Origin: Gnomoniopsis sp. IMI 355080 | Lineage: Eukaryota; Ascomycota; Sordariomycetes; Diaporthales; Gnomoniaceae | Direction of reading: 5' to 3' | DNA length: 26,515 nt | NCBI GenBank assembly: GCA_027946555.1 | Contig: JAPEVC010000344.1 | Coordinates: 1 to 26,515 of the forward strand | Shown here: positions 9,912-21,400 of the stretch, in pieces | How positions within the stretch are numbered: position 1 is the first letter of the stretch | How the letters are laid out: every line of letters begins with the position of its first letter | The notes under the pieces: model-generated | Database searches by the model: none | The model's input: only the letters and a program-made list of their open reading frames with translations | What the model was told of the DNA's origin: nothing | Position numbers and translations under genes: made by a program

Positions 9912-10111
9912 CGAGGCAGCTAGCACAACATTGGTTGTGATCTTGGCGCAAGGTTGGCATGCGTCAGTTGATCTCTCCCAAGTATTGATATACCATCGGG
10001 TCTCTCTAACAACAACATCGACGACCTTCTTTTGGAAGCGAGTGCCTCATTTACGTTCTCGCCTACGCTCTTAGCAACATTGTCCATCAACAGAGGAGCT
10101 GTGGTGTCAAG

Positions 10112-13100
10112 ATGGCTGAAACAACGGTCCCAATCCCGGCACCACCCGGGTTGCCTCTTCTCGGAAATATCAAAGACATCAATCCAGAGTTTCCGCTTGG
10201 CTCATTGAAAAATATGGCCGACACGTATGGTTCGTCAACCATAACCCTCCACCATCTGCGCCTTCACAATATTTAACAACTGTTGCAGGCGAGATCTACA
10301 GGCTGAACCTCGCCGGGCGAAGCGTGGTGCCCGTATCATCGTACGCTCTGGTGAACGAGCTGTGTGATGAGAAGCGGTTCAAGAAGGACGTCCGGGGCGT
10401 GTTGCAACAAGTGAGGGAAGGTGTTCACGATGGCCTGTTTACTGCAACTGGTCCCGAGGAGCCAAATTGGGGCATTGCCCATCGGGTGTTGATGCCGGCC
10501 TTTGGTCCCATGCCCATTAATGAGATGTTTGACGATATGCACGATATAATATGCCAGCTGGCCATGAAATGGGCACGTCATGGGCCTGCGCACCCCATCA
10601 TGGTGACCGACGAGTTCACGAGGTTGGCGCTCGACACGTTGGCATTGTGCTCCATGGACTATCGCTTCAACTCCTTCTACCACGATGAAATGCACCCCTT
10701 TATCGAGGCTATGGGTAAGTTTCTGGTGGAGTCAGGGAATCGCTCTCGACGCGCGCTGCCGGCGATCTTCTATCGTGAAGCCGATCGGCTTTTGGAGCAG
10801 AACATTGCGATCATGAGGAAGACGGCAGATGATGTCCTGAAGGCTCGTAGAGAGCATCCCTCCGACCGCAAAGATTTGTTGGCTGCCATGCTCGATGGAG
10901 TCGACAAGAGAACTGGCCAGAAGATGACAGACGAGAGCATCACGGACAACCTAAGTGCGTTATTCTCCGTTTCATGGGTTCAATGACAGCAGCTAACGAA
11001 ATACCAGTCACGTTCTTGATCGCAGGCCACGAAACCACTGGAGGAACGCTCTCTTTTGCAATGTACAACCTGCTCAAGCATCCCGAAGTCTACCGCAAGG
11101 CCCAGCAAGAGGTGGACGAGGTCATTGGGGATGGCTCCATCAAAGTTGAGCACGTGGGCAAGCTTCAGTACATCCAAGCGGTAAGATCTTTTGCGTTAAC
11201 TCAGTCACCCAGAACGACGCTGACAGACTTTAATAGATCTTGCGGGAGACGCTCCGCCTCACGCCTACTATTGCGAGTATCGCCGTTACGCCTCGAAAAG
11301 ATGAAATTATCGGCGGAAAATACCTCGTAACACCCCAGGATACGCTTGTTCTTCTCGTGGCCAAGTCCCAAGTGGATCCCGCGGTTTACGGTGAAGATGC
11401 TCTCGTCTTCCAGCCTGAGCGATTGCTAGAGGACAACTTCAATACCCTAAACAGGGAGTTCCCGAACGCCTGGAAGCCATTCGGCAATGGATCGCGAGCA
11501 TGCATCGGACGCCCTTTTGCCTGGCAGGAGGCCACATCAGCCATTGCACTGCTCCTCCAAAATTTCAACTTCATGCTTGACGATCCAAGCTACACCTTGA
11601 CGCAGATGCAGACACTTACCTTGAAACCTAAAGATTTCTACATTCGGGCGGTGCTGCGGAATGGGCTCACGGCTACTCAGCTGGAACACCGCTTGAATGG
11701 CACGACTGCGCCATCTACATCTCTCGAAAACTCGGTTGCCAATCTTTCGTTGTCAGGAAAGGGCAAGGGAAAACCTATGAGCATATTTTACGGCTCGAAC
11801 AGTGGCACATGCGAGTCTCTGGCTCGCCGTCTCGCCACAGATGCGGCGACCCATGGATTTGACGCCTCTGTGGTCGAGTCTTTGGACGCAGCCCACCAGA
11901 ATTTGCCCACTGACCAGCCTGTGGTCCTCGTAACCGCCTCATATGAGGGTGAGCCCCCAGATAACGCGGCACTGTTCTGCAGTTGGATTCAGGGCCTGAA
12001 GGGCAATGAGTTGGCAAACGTCTCTTACGCAGTCTTTGGTTGTGGTCATCACGACTGGGCGACGACCTTTCATAAAATTCCAAAGATGGTTGACGCCACC
12101 CTCGAGCAGCTTGGAGGCACGAGACTGGCACCCATGGGACTGGCCGATGCCGCTGAGAGTGACCTTTTCTCTAGGTTTGAGACATGGGAAGACGAGGTCC
12201 TGTGGCCGGCTTTGCAGAAGAAATTCGGTGTTGCCGAAGGTGAAACGGGTGCAGAAACTTTCCAGAGTGGTCTCTCGGTTGAGATTTCGACACCACGATC
12301 TTCCACTCTCCGGCAAGATGTCAAGGAGGCTGTCATCGTCGCGACCAGCAACCTGACTTCTCCCGACGCGCCGACCAAAAGACACATCGAAATACAGCTT
12401 CCCAGCGACAGAACATATGCTGCAGGCGACTATCTCGCTGTCTTACCAATCAACCACAGAGACGTGGTCTTACGCGCTCTACGCCGCTTCCAGCTGCCAT
12501 GGGATGCTAATCTCACCATCGAGTCGACCAGTTCAACAACTCTTCCCACCGGACACCCTGTTCCTGCTTCGGATGTCCTTGGCGCATATGTCGAGCTATC
12601 ACAGCCTGCCACGAAGCGGAACATTTCAGCACTCGTCGAGGCTGCTGACGACGAAGCCACGAAGAAAGCGCTCCAACATTTGGCTGGCGATGACTACGAA
12701 GAGGTCAACAGCAAGCGGATGTCAGTGCTTGACCTGCTTGACCAGTACCCTACCGTCAACCTCCCCTTCTCTACCTTCCTCTCCCTCCTACCGCCCATGC
12801 GCGTCCGCCAGTACTCAATCTCCTCGTCCCCTCTACACAACGCCTCACGCTGCTCACTTACATACTCGGTCCTCGACGCTCCTGCCTTGTCCGGTACCGG
12901 CCAGCGCCATCTCGGCGTCGCAACGTCTTACCTGGCCAGCCTGCAACCGGGCGACAAGCTGCACGTCGCAATTCGTCCTAGCCACGCGAGCTTCCACCTT
13001 CCCGTTGACAGCGAGCAGAAACCCATAATCATGATAGCAGCCGGTTCCGGTCTCGCGCCTTTCCGAGGCTTCATCCAGGAGCGTGCGGCGATGCTGGGCG

Positions 13101-13495
13101 CCGGAAGGAAGCTCGCACCAGCCATGCTTTTCTTCGGCTGCAGACACCCGGATCAGGATGATCTATACCGCGAGGAGATGGACCGCTGGCAGGAGATGGG
13201 TGCGGTCGATGTTCGTCGGAGCTTCAGCCGGCAACCCGAAGCGAGCGAGGGGTGCGCACATGTGCAAGACCGGCTTTGGAAAGACAGGAGGGAGGTGCAA
13301 GAGCTCTGGGATAGTGGTGCGAAGGTCTATGTCTGTGGAAGCCGTGGCGTTTCGGACTCGGTGAGGGAAACGGCCATCAAGATGTGGGTTGACGGGGCCA
13401 AGGAGAACCATGGCAAGGACTTGAGTGTCGATGAGGCGACAGAGAGGTTCGACGCTGCGAAATATGAGAGATTTGCAACGGATGTTTTTGATTGA
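10112..13495 (+). CDS. Self-sufficient cytochrome P450-CPR fusion, CYP505/P450foxy type
   Basis: NADPH-dependent subterminal fatty-acid hydroxylase with P450 and reductase in one chain, the fungal counterpart of bacterial BM3. Exons are 10112-10229, 10289-10954, 11008-11180 and 11237-13495, giving 1071 aa, close to the 1066 aa of Fusarium P450foxy. P450 part: proline-rich start PAPPGLPLLGNI, I-helix AGHETT (267-272), ExxR ETLR (323-326) and haem loop FGNGSRACIG (401-410) with ligand Cys408. Linker about 465-495. FMN domain from about 500 (IFYGSNSGTCESLA, TASYEGEPPDNA). FAD domain with RQYS (843-846). NADPH domain with AGSGLAPFRGF and FGCRHPDQDDLY, then CGSRGVSDSV near the end. Every cofactor motif is intact, with no stop or frameshift. 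There is no N-terminal membrane anchor, as expected for this soluble family. The start is ATG 10112, 201 bp after a TATA box. Exact substrate range is not readable from sequence. Confidence 0.97.
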
Positions 13496-14032
13496 AGACA
13501 CATAGATGGTTTACTTTATTGGGCAAAGGCTTGGGTGGGATAGACTAGGCAGGAATAGATTATATATTACTCTTCTTACAGGTCATTGAGTCCTTTGTGT
13601 CAAGATGTATTTGCAGGATGACCTGAATAGGGACATCCTCCATTTTGAGTCTGATTCAACTCCTTCGCTTGGTGTTTACATGTATCTGAAGTTCACAGTG
13701 CCGTCGCCACGCCTATAATTTGATACACCAAGATGAACCCCTGAAGCACCCCGGAAATCTGACGCGCAGGGGATCCACCCTTCCCTGTAGGTACCCACCA
13801 GTCGCTGGACCGTGCCCATGCAGATTTCGAAATTTTCAATGAAAGTGAAAAAACAAACAAATGAATAGTGAGAGTATCAATATTGACTCCACAATCATCA
13901 ATAATTCAAAATCTTTTCTTCAAAAGAGAAGACAAAAAAGCAACTGTTGCCAAAGACATACACATAACTTCTCATCTCACTTTCTCAGACTGTCTGTTCA
14001 AGAAAAGTGAATCTCAACAGACAACTTACACC
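13496..14032. other. Intergenic region between P450 and coiled-coil gene
   Basis: A 537-bp stretch with no gene. CCCCT (13737-13741) and AGGGG (13768-13772) match the stress-response element core. The A-rich 60 nt before the next start look like a 5' leader. A frame open from 13868 runs into the next CDS but begins at GTG and has no ATG before 14033. Confidence 0.5.
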
Positions 14033-14863
14033 ATGGCCCGCTCACCCCGAAACCGAGCCTCCATCGGCAACACCACTCCCAAGAAGGACGCAGACACGGA
14101 CTTCAAACCTCCTCGCAGCTCACACAACGCCCTACGTCGCCAGCAGTACAAGCGCGCGAAACGCGCCCAGAAGATTCATGCTGTAAAGACAGCCATCCAA
14201 ACCGCAGACAACCCGGTTGCCAAGAAAGAAGCACAAGCTCTCAGAGGCGAGCTGTACCGGACATGGAAGCCGCGCAGCGAGAAGAAGGTTGCGGAGCTAG
14301 AGAGGATCGTCAAGGCGCAGCAGGCTGAGATTGAGGAGTTGAAGAGATTGGCGCAGCAGGGTGGTGCGGTGCCGAGGCTAGAGCCAGTGTCTACGCCGAG
14401 ACGGGCAGCACGTGAGGCCGAGGCTGACTCGTCGCCAGTCAAGATTCAACAGCAATTGATGGAGGACCTTCGGGCGTCGTCATCGAATCCTGAGGAGCCG
14501 GGAAGCGTTTTGGAGGTCGAGAAGGCGGTGCAGGTGACCGAGGGAAGAGGCGGAGATGAGCCGATGGACGGCGTGGAGGAGATGACTGTCGCCGAGAGCA
14601 TCGAGAAGGAGGTTGACTATCCGATATTGCCGTCTGGCGAGGCCGAGGAGGTCAAGCAGACGATAGAGGGAGACAGTACTAAGGCGCAGGAGGCGGAGGA
14701 AGCACAACCCGCTGCCGCAGATGAGCCAGCAAACATACTGGTCGAGGCGAAGAAACTCGAGGTGCGAGAGTCAAGTGCGGATACAAATGCCGGTACGCCC
14801 CGCAACATTAGGCGGTCGCCACGGAAGAGGACAGTCAAGCGAAGGAGCCTTGCTGGTCGCTGA
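14033..14863 (+). CDS. Hypothetical charged coiled-coil protein, nuclear-like
   Basis: Intronless, 276 aa, starting in a strong caccATGG context. I do not recognise the family. The N-terminal 80 residues are basic with proline-directed phosphorylation-type sites (SPRN, TPKK) and a cluster LRRQQYKRAKRAQK (34-47). A heptad-like segment at 80-108 (KKVAELERIVKAQQAEIEELKRL) predicts a short coiled coil. Residues 120-240 are acidic and low-complexity. The C-terminus is again basic, RRSPRKRTVKRRSLAGR, resembling an SPRK/AT-hook-like or nuclear localisation motif. The plan (basic ends, acidic middle, coiled coil) suggests a nuclear or chromatin-associated protein, but this is inference. Lengthy open frame, codon-biased composition and start context support a real gene. 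Confidence 0.75.
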   Translation: MARSPRNRASIGNTTPKKDADTDFKPPRSSHNALRRQQYKRAKRAQKIHAVKTAIQTADNPVAKKEAQALRGELYRTWKPRSEKKVAELERIVKAQQAEIEELKRLAQQGGAVPRLEPVSTPRRAAREAEADSSPVKIQQQLMEDLRASSSNPEEPGSVLEVEKAVQVTEGRGGDEPMDGVEEMTVAESIEKEVDYPILPSGEAEEVKQTIEGDSTKAQEAEEAQPAAADEPANILVEAKKLEVRESSADTNAGTPRNIRRSPRKRTVKRRSLAGR

Positions 14864-15709
14864 TTACCCTGAGTCAGCGGAGAAATGCCGATTGTGAGGC
14901 GTGATACTCAGGCTGTTCGCAAAGGAGGAGTGGAACTATGCACGATTTACGGGGCTTTGTGATGGTACAATACTGAAGGCATCACGATACAGGCGTTAAC
15001 TGGCAGGATATAGTGTAATTACTGAGGTAGTTATCAGGTCTAGAATAACGGTCACTTCGAGGAATACACACTTGATCAACTACTTAAAGGGATGCTTGGA
15101 TGAGTGGGCATTGGCACCTGTCAGATTGCATTTGGACATGCTTCCTTATTGGGCGGCTTCTCTTGCAATTGGGAACGAGTATTCCATCTTGGTAGAAGGT
15201 ACGACACTGACAGAGGCGAACCGTGACGAAACAGTATTTCGCCGGGTAAGAGGCGCTTGGGGGAGTGAATACTCGAACATGGCTTTAATGTTCTTCGATT
15301 TTTGTCTTTATCACGTGGCAACATGGTTTTAGATTCCTAATAATTCGAATCTCGTTTAGCGAGGTGACTTGACCGGCGACTATCAGGTCGAGAGACGTCG
15401 TTATTCTAGCTGCGATTCATCAGCCTCATCAGACTTCAACGTACTCCCAAGATTAGCTGATACGTAGGAATTCTCCTTCATATACTCAACATTCTTCTCG
15501 GTGAGTGGGCAGAGTACTGATCAGCGTGATTCGCGACTTGTTTCGAGACCTCTCGTCCTCAATTGCTCCTCTAATGCCCCGGGATCAAGATCAGGATAAA
15601 ACAATTCGTATCTTTCGTTCATACGTTTGGTAGGTGCAGAAGCCTCCTTACCATACAGGATTACGCACATTCGCACTTAATTCTATGAAAATTCAACGCC
15701 CCAGCCAAC
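14864..15709. other. Intergenic region
   Basis: An 846-bp stretch with no supported gene. An 86-codon frame at 15072-15332 has no recognisable features. I see no regulatory element I would defend. Confidence 0.5.
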
Positions 15710-16297
15710 ATGCCTCTCGATCCATCTCTAAAGCTACGTCCAGGTCTTCCAACAGATATGACCGCTATGGCAGACAGCTTCATCGATGCTTTCTCAGGCA
15801 ACACCATCGGGTGGACCTTTATCCCACGCCGCGCCCAGCCACGCAGCACTTTTGGACGACAACCGTCACAGGAGAAATACACGAACCAAATGCCCACTTC
15901 CTCATTATCTCAAACGCCTCAAATTACGAGCCCGTGGCCTTTGCCAAATGAGCCACGCCCCTACCCCCGTGGAACGCCTGCTCCGCCCATGCCTGCGCAA
16001 TCAGAATGGCCCACAAATGACGACCCTAAGCTCACGGCTACGTTCTTCAAGAAGGATATGCACGAGGAGATCATGGCTGACAGACCGCATTGGTATCCGG
16101 AAATCATAGTTACGCGCCGGGCGGATGATGATGGCGTCGAGGCATATTCGGATGCGACGCCGGACGGTAAGCCGTTATATGGGAAGTTTGGTTTTGTGGA
16201 TGTGGGTACCTGGCCATCTTTTGATGATACATATCGGCATTCATTCACGTTGCGAAAGCCGGGAGGAACAGGCTACCGGAGGGTGTCTCTGACGTAG
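15710..16297 (+). pseudogene. GNAT acetyltransferase relic, frame-shifted and lacking acetyl-CoA loop
   Basis: The frame from ATG 15710 is open for 195 codons, but only its two ends are GNAT-like. The N-terminal part LKLRPGLPTDMTAMADSFIDAF is a GNAT start. From about 15850 the conserved sequence continues in another frame (FWTTTVTGEIHEPNAHFLI..EPVAFAK) until a TGA at 15949-15951, exactly where homologues usually have Trp (FAKW). The family sequence then returns to the first frame at about 15985 (PPMPAQSEWPTNDD..MHEEIMADRPHWYPEIIVTR). The Q/RxxGxG/A acetyl-CoA loop expected after VTR is missing: at about 16120 the chain jumps to ADDDGVEAYSDATPDGKPLYGKFGF, the C-terminal GNAT strand. So the gene carries two compensating frame changes, a stop in the ancestral frame and a deletion. 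No credible intron explains the changes. Catalysis is very unlikely; it may still be translated. Confidence 0.75.
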
Positions 16298-18487
16298 GGG
16301 ATAAGGTTGAGTCTAGTGAAAGTCGTTGGCATGTGTGCTGCATCGTGAGTACCACCGCGGTTGGTTTTGGCTCTTGTTTGGGGTCACATTTGGCTTTCGG
16401 GTAGACGTAATAGAGGCCAGCAGGAATAAGCTCAGCACACTGCGTTCGGTATGGGCAGTATTGATGTCAAGGATGTGTGAAAAGGCTGCGATTATCGTTG
16501 CGCCTAAAATATAAAGACAAGTGCCGGGACTTGGATGTTAGACAGCAGGAGGAGGTACCGGCCAAATGAGCCCTTATTTGATGATATATCGTGACGCATA
16601 CAAGCAAATTTGACCGTCTCACAACGAACGACCAAATTCTGCTCGTGATGTAGTGCGGGCCACTTGCTCTTTCGCGACCAATACCTCTGTCCGGTTTTCG
16701 GCTGTGATGCTTTTCTCCTTGAAGGTTTGATAGCCTTATTATCCATTTGACCGTTACAGACCTCACGACACACGAATTTTATTACCTATACTGAGATTAT
16801 GGGAGGGTTTGTGTTGGCCAACGGCTCATTTCGTTCAAATGGGTTTGGTACTCGACAACGCTGCTGATCAAAATGATAGCAACATCCTTAGATATGTTTG
16901 GTGAGGCAGTATGGTTGGGTAAATCGGAGCTCAGTGAGTATTGGGCTGGTGAGCGCACCGCTTCTGGGGTTTGTGCTGTCGAAGGAGAGTGGTCTAGATT
17001 TGCCCGGACCAAAACATACACACATACACAGTCAGTACTCTCGCCTGCAGATTGAGCAGGTCCTAGAGTGCATAGGTTCGGAATCCGGACTGTCGTAAAG
17101 GACAGGAGTCAGAAGGTGGTCGTGGGCGTTGTCTCGGTGGCACACAACCTCCCAACAGTAGCATGGATCATCCCATCCCACCCATGTTGGCATCCTTGCA
17201 GTTCGAATAAGGTTTGAGGCTCAGTGGAGCCTGTGGGGTCCAGCCCGTCCCACTACGGGCCTCTTAAACCGTGAGGTTGTGGGACGCGTATTGTGTATGA
17301 TATATTGATTCGAGAATTCGGAAAGCTTCATCCTTGCGTCTAAGCATGTACACGTGCTCCGTCATGACCGCTACAGGTGGTATTGGTGGTACTCACCTGC
17401 AATCGCGGTTCGAAAAAGCAAATATGCCTAGACCCTTGCATGTGGTTCGGTGGGCATCCATCTGAAAATCGAGAGAGGTCTGGACCCAAGTGCAATCAGG
17501 GTGACCAATAAGACTATGAGGATTGCTTCTCATACATATTCTCTGGACGCTGATATTGACCAGGAATCTGATGGTTTGTCGCTCCCCGCGTTTGCTTTCT
17601 TTTCTTCTTGTCTCGGATCGACTGACGTGGGACTCTGTGATCGAATTACAGCTTTCAATTGAATTCTGGACCAAGTTGTCGGGCCGGAGATGGCCTGTGC
17701 GCTTCCCGCAGCTACAGGGATTATGGGGCAAGAAGCCTGATCCCCACCCAACAATAAACGTCACCGGTCGACTCCAACAAAGTGCTGTTTGTTGTTGGAA
17801 TTTCTGTTTCTTTCAGCTCTACCAACGCCTGCTTCGAGTCTCTCCAATCGGTTCTTACCGTTGCGTGTTCTTCAAACGAGTCAGCAGAGATAGATATCCA
17901 ATCATCCATTTGCTTCAACATCATTTTGGTCTCTGCGGCTGCTTACCTCCACATTCATTCGGCAGCTTCATCACACCCACCTCATCTCGTTTGACGTTTC
18001 CGTCGATAGATGCAAGTCTCAGATCAGACATCTCTACCCATCCCTGTAAGCTGCATCTGTCCCCCAGTGACATCCCAACATGCTCTCAGCGGCATGCATT
18101 CCTAGAGACTTTCGTACCGCCTCACTGGATCGATTGGACGTCGAGTGTATCCCATCTCATCCATCCTGCAGCCTCGTTACCTCGCCCCTGCTTGAATTTA
18201 AATCTGCCGTAAGCCGAGAATTGCTGACTATATTCGCTGTCTCGAGAAATAAACGCGCTGTATCCCGTAACCATAGGAATTAGCCAGTCGTGGACCCTCA
18301 AACCAATTCTCTTTTCGGTCCCGGGTCTTTGTGTTCCTTTCCCTTCGAAAACAAGGAGAGTAAATATCGGCATTCCCGTTTGTTTTGCAAAAGCTCTGGA
18401 AGATTCGATTCCTTCTCCTCGCATCACCTCCTCTCAATCAGAAACGAGGGTCTGCGCCTCCGTGCAGACTCCCGGCGAGTGTTGATC
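16298..18487. other. Long intergenic region and probable 5' leader of the AAA ATPase gene
   Basis: About 2.2 kb with no secure gene. The part after about 17.5 kb is pyrimidine-rich, typical of fungal promoters and leaders. It happens to be open for 229 codons in one plus frame (17523-18212), but the composition is not protein-like. A 67-codon upstream ORF (18080-18283) could lie in the leader. A hairpin cluster sits at 17216-17285. Confidence 0.5.
17216..17285. repeat. Adjacent hairpin-forming inverted repeats
   Basis: First hairpin: AGGCTC (17217-17222) pairs with GAGCCT (17227-17232) over a 4-nt loop. Second: GTCCCAC (17247-17253) pairs with GTGGGAC (17279-17285) and encloses CCTC (17260-17263)/GAGG (17273-17276), a two-storey stem with an internal loop. 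CCCGT/ACGGG (17244-17248/17255-17259) offers a competing fold. Function unknown; it could be a structured RNA, a protein site or chance. Confidence 0.45.
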
Positions 18488-21400
18488 ATGGATCCGGTAC
18501 CACAACAGGCCACCGCGGTGATCAGAGAAGGTGACCCCTCCCAGTCTCATCCGAACAAACCCGACGTCAAGCGCGACGCTGTTGAACCCACAAATGCAAA
18601 AGCAACTCGTGGCCAGGAGTCTTCGAAGGATGCCCACAAGAAGAAGCACAAGAAGAAGAAGGCTGCGAAGAAACCAGCTAATGGCGGCAAGGCGAAGAAA
18701 GGAAAGCGGAAGAAGCAGGCCATTCCCACCGATGATTCTTCCGATCTGAGCGACTTTGACTATGGGGTGTCGTCCTCATCATCCGAAGAGGACAGTGACG
18801 CAAGTGAGTTGACGGAGCCTGAGGAAGTACCTATTCGCAAACGCGGCTCCAAGAAAGCTCTAGTTGCGCAAAAGTCGAAGTCTCAGCATAGTAAGAGGAA
18901 AGACAAGAATTCCAGGCTCAACAAACGGCCAACCAGCGACACATCCGAGTCAGATTGGGATTCTTCCGACTCGGAGGATGAGTTGGACGAAGTGGACGAC
19001 AGCATCACCACCAAGAAGAAGAAACCCAAGCGCATAATTGTGGGAAAGGATATCAGGACACAGGTCGCTAGAGAATTGCAGCAAATCCTCAAATTGGCTC
19101 AGTCTCGACCTGCACTTCCCGGTTATCCTAGTCTCGGTGCCGGCCTAGGTGGAGGCCTAGGTGGGGGCCTGGATGCAGGTCTTGGCCTGGCTGGCCTCAA
19201 TTATCCCCAGGGCGGGCGCGGAGCATTAGGCGGCTATCCTTCCCTTGGCGGAGAACAGGTTCAGTCCAGCCGGTCTCGATCCAAGGAATCGGATGGTATT
19301 GATAGTGATGACCTCATGCTCGACGGTCTGCTGGGCAGTGGCCGTCGGCGGGGAGGCGGTTCACAAATGGAAAACAAGCAACGCGATGGGGGCTCTGCTG
19401 ACCAGAAGAAGAAGCCGAAAAAATTCGACTTCAAACGAGTTGATATGGTTTGGGACAACACAATACATAACTTCAAGCTACAAGCCACAGCCGATTCTAA
19501 CAGCGAGGCCAAGTACGACGGCTTCTGCTTCCACGTCCGGCGTACATTCGACTGGGAAGGAAAGTACAAGCTCACCATGGTCGACATCAAGAGTAAACCG
19601 CTTCGCGAGTGCCTCCAGGATGTCATCGGTAATATCAAAGGCGTGAGCCTCGTTGATGAAACCCCTAAGCTCGATCCTAATATTCTCTTCTTGTGAGTTG
19701 CTTCTATGCGATTGCTTAGCCTCCTAAGGGGCCCATGAGTTTCATGCTTACATCCATGCCAAGGTATCTCGAGGACCTGCGAAAGCATGTCCGAAGCCTC
19801 AAGAAAGAGATAGCCAATCCAACAGGGTCAAATAAGGAAGAACGCAAGAAAGAGGCTAAGCGCCTTGCAGAGAAGCGTCAGCACCTCAAGGTTCTTGTGC
19901 GGTACCTGGACAAGGACTATAACGACGTGAAAACATCCCTGGATCCCATGCTTGAGCACGGTCTCATCACTTTCGACCTGCTCTGGGCTTTGTGGAAGCC
20001 GAATACGCTGGCTTATACTACTACCTATGGCTCGCACGATGAGCCCAGGGTGTTCAAGGTCGAGACTGCTGAAAAGCATTATCATCTGACTAAGGGAAAC
20101 TTCTATTATATCGACGGAAAGTACTTTGAGAACGATGGCAAACAGTTTGGGTATGGCCACATGATGGAAGAAATCCCTGAATTCCGAGGTAAGTCACACT
20201 TTGATGAGAAGACCATTCTCAATGGGATTACTGCCATTAGCGAAGGTCGATACCCATGCTGACTATGTTGACAGGTGCCAAGAGAATTACCAGTCTTGGA
20301 TGCTATCCACTGAAATACCACAAGAATGAGGAGAAGGTGCGGAAGGACCTCATTGAGCGAGGCAAAAAGTTCGTAACGCTTAGCGGCGTGAACTACAAGT
20401 CTCATCAAGGCATGGCCTACTACAAGAAGAAGAAGAATATCATCAAGGTAGAAACATGTCTTGCGTTCGAGAACGTACGTGCTATATTTGCTGACAGTCG
20501 ATCCTTGTGCGTTAGGTCAACGTGAACGGCCGAGTGATGATTGATCCATCCATCCACCGTCGAATCAATCCGAACTATCCAATCTCTCTTGTTCGCCCCA
20601 AGGAGGATGACATTATTACCGATGATGAAGACTCAGATGAATGTGGGGAGGACGATGAGGACGACGTGGGTTTTGAGAGGGAACTCGAAGAAAGTGAGGA
20701 GAAAGTGCAATATGTCACCCGAATCATGTAAGTGGACCCTGCACTTCCCGGCCCGCAGCATTGTGCGCCATTTGAGAGTGGTCCAATTTGTATCGCTTTG
20801 AGCTTCGCTGCATGTTTCTGATATATCACAGCAAGGATGACAAAGGCCGGCTTCAAGTCGCCAGAGTGCCCAAAGAAGAGGCCGATGGACTTGGCAAAGA
20901 GGAATTGGCCAAGGTTGAGAGCCGGAATGAGAGCGGAATTGAAGGAAGCGACGAAGAGTCGAAAGATGAGAAGAAAGTGCCTGAGTTCACGGAAGAGGAG
21001 TACCTTCTCGCTTCGCCTGTGGTACTTGGCTTTTCCTTTGGAGAGAAGCTTTGGCTGGAGTTTACGGTCTCAGGCATCAAAGAGATTTCTTGGAACGGCA
21101 ATGCGTACGACTCCCTTGTGCTGGAGCCCAAGACCAAGGAGACTGTGAAGGTAGGTTCAGTGCTATCACTGATTATTTCTAGGAAAACGCTGACAAGTCG
21201 CACAAGGCCCTGGTCGAGTCTCACAAGTACCATGCGGCAGAATCCATCGACGATGTGATCCAGGGCAAAGGTAAAGGCCTTGTTGGTAAGTTTTTTCCCT
21301 TCAAGCACTTTTTTAAGCATCGCTGACAAGAACAGCTGTCCTCCACGGCCCTCCAGGTACCGGCAAGACTCTCACTGCTGAAGGCATCAGTGAGTTACTC

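Larger units (their letters stand above)
8121..10111. other. Gene-poor region upstream of membrane protein and P450
   Basis: About 2 kb without a secure gene. It must hold the missing 5' exon of the membrane protein, if there is one, and the P450 promoter. Minus-strand open frames at 8657-9007 (116 codons) and 9390-9716 (109 codons, Arg/Ala-rich and GC-rich, directly after a TAG) have protein-like stretches, but I cannot assign them. An inverted repeat is at 9287-9305 and a TATA box at 9903-9911. Confidence 0.5.

Noticed and set aside
12417..13028. 203-codon frame inside the P450 gene
   Set aside because: It is a shadow of the reductase domain in another frame; its Ser/Thr/Pro-rich composition is a by-product of the codon bias of the real gene.
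13868..14032. N-terminal extension of the coiled-coil protein
   Set aside because: The extension begins at GTG, is A-rich like a leader, and the strong caccATGG at 14033 is the natural start.
15072..15332. 86-codon plus-strand frame
   Set aside because: No motif, no start context, and no partner exon; likely chance.
17198..17212. GTTCGAAT stretch reminiscent of a tRNA T-loop
   Set aside because: No 5-bp T-stem flanks it, and no acceptor, D or anticodon arms can be built around it.
17523..18212. 229-codon open frame on the plus strand
   Set aside because: The region is pyrimidine-rich, the translation is low in Ala/Gly/Glu and has no motif, and its position fits the ATPase promoter and leader.
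19132..19200. GC-rich repeats coding Gly-Leu, considered as a minisatellite
   Set aside because: It is in frame in the ATPase exon and short; it is a low-complexity protein tract, not a separate repeat element.
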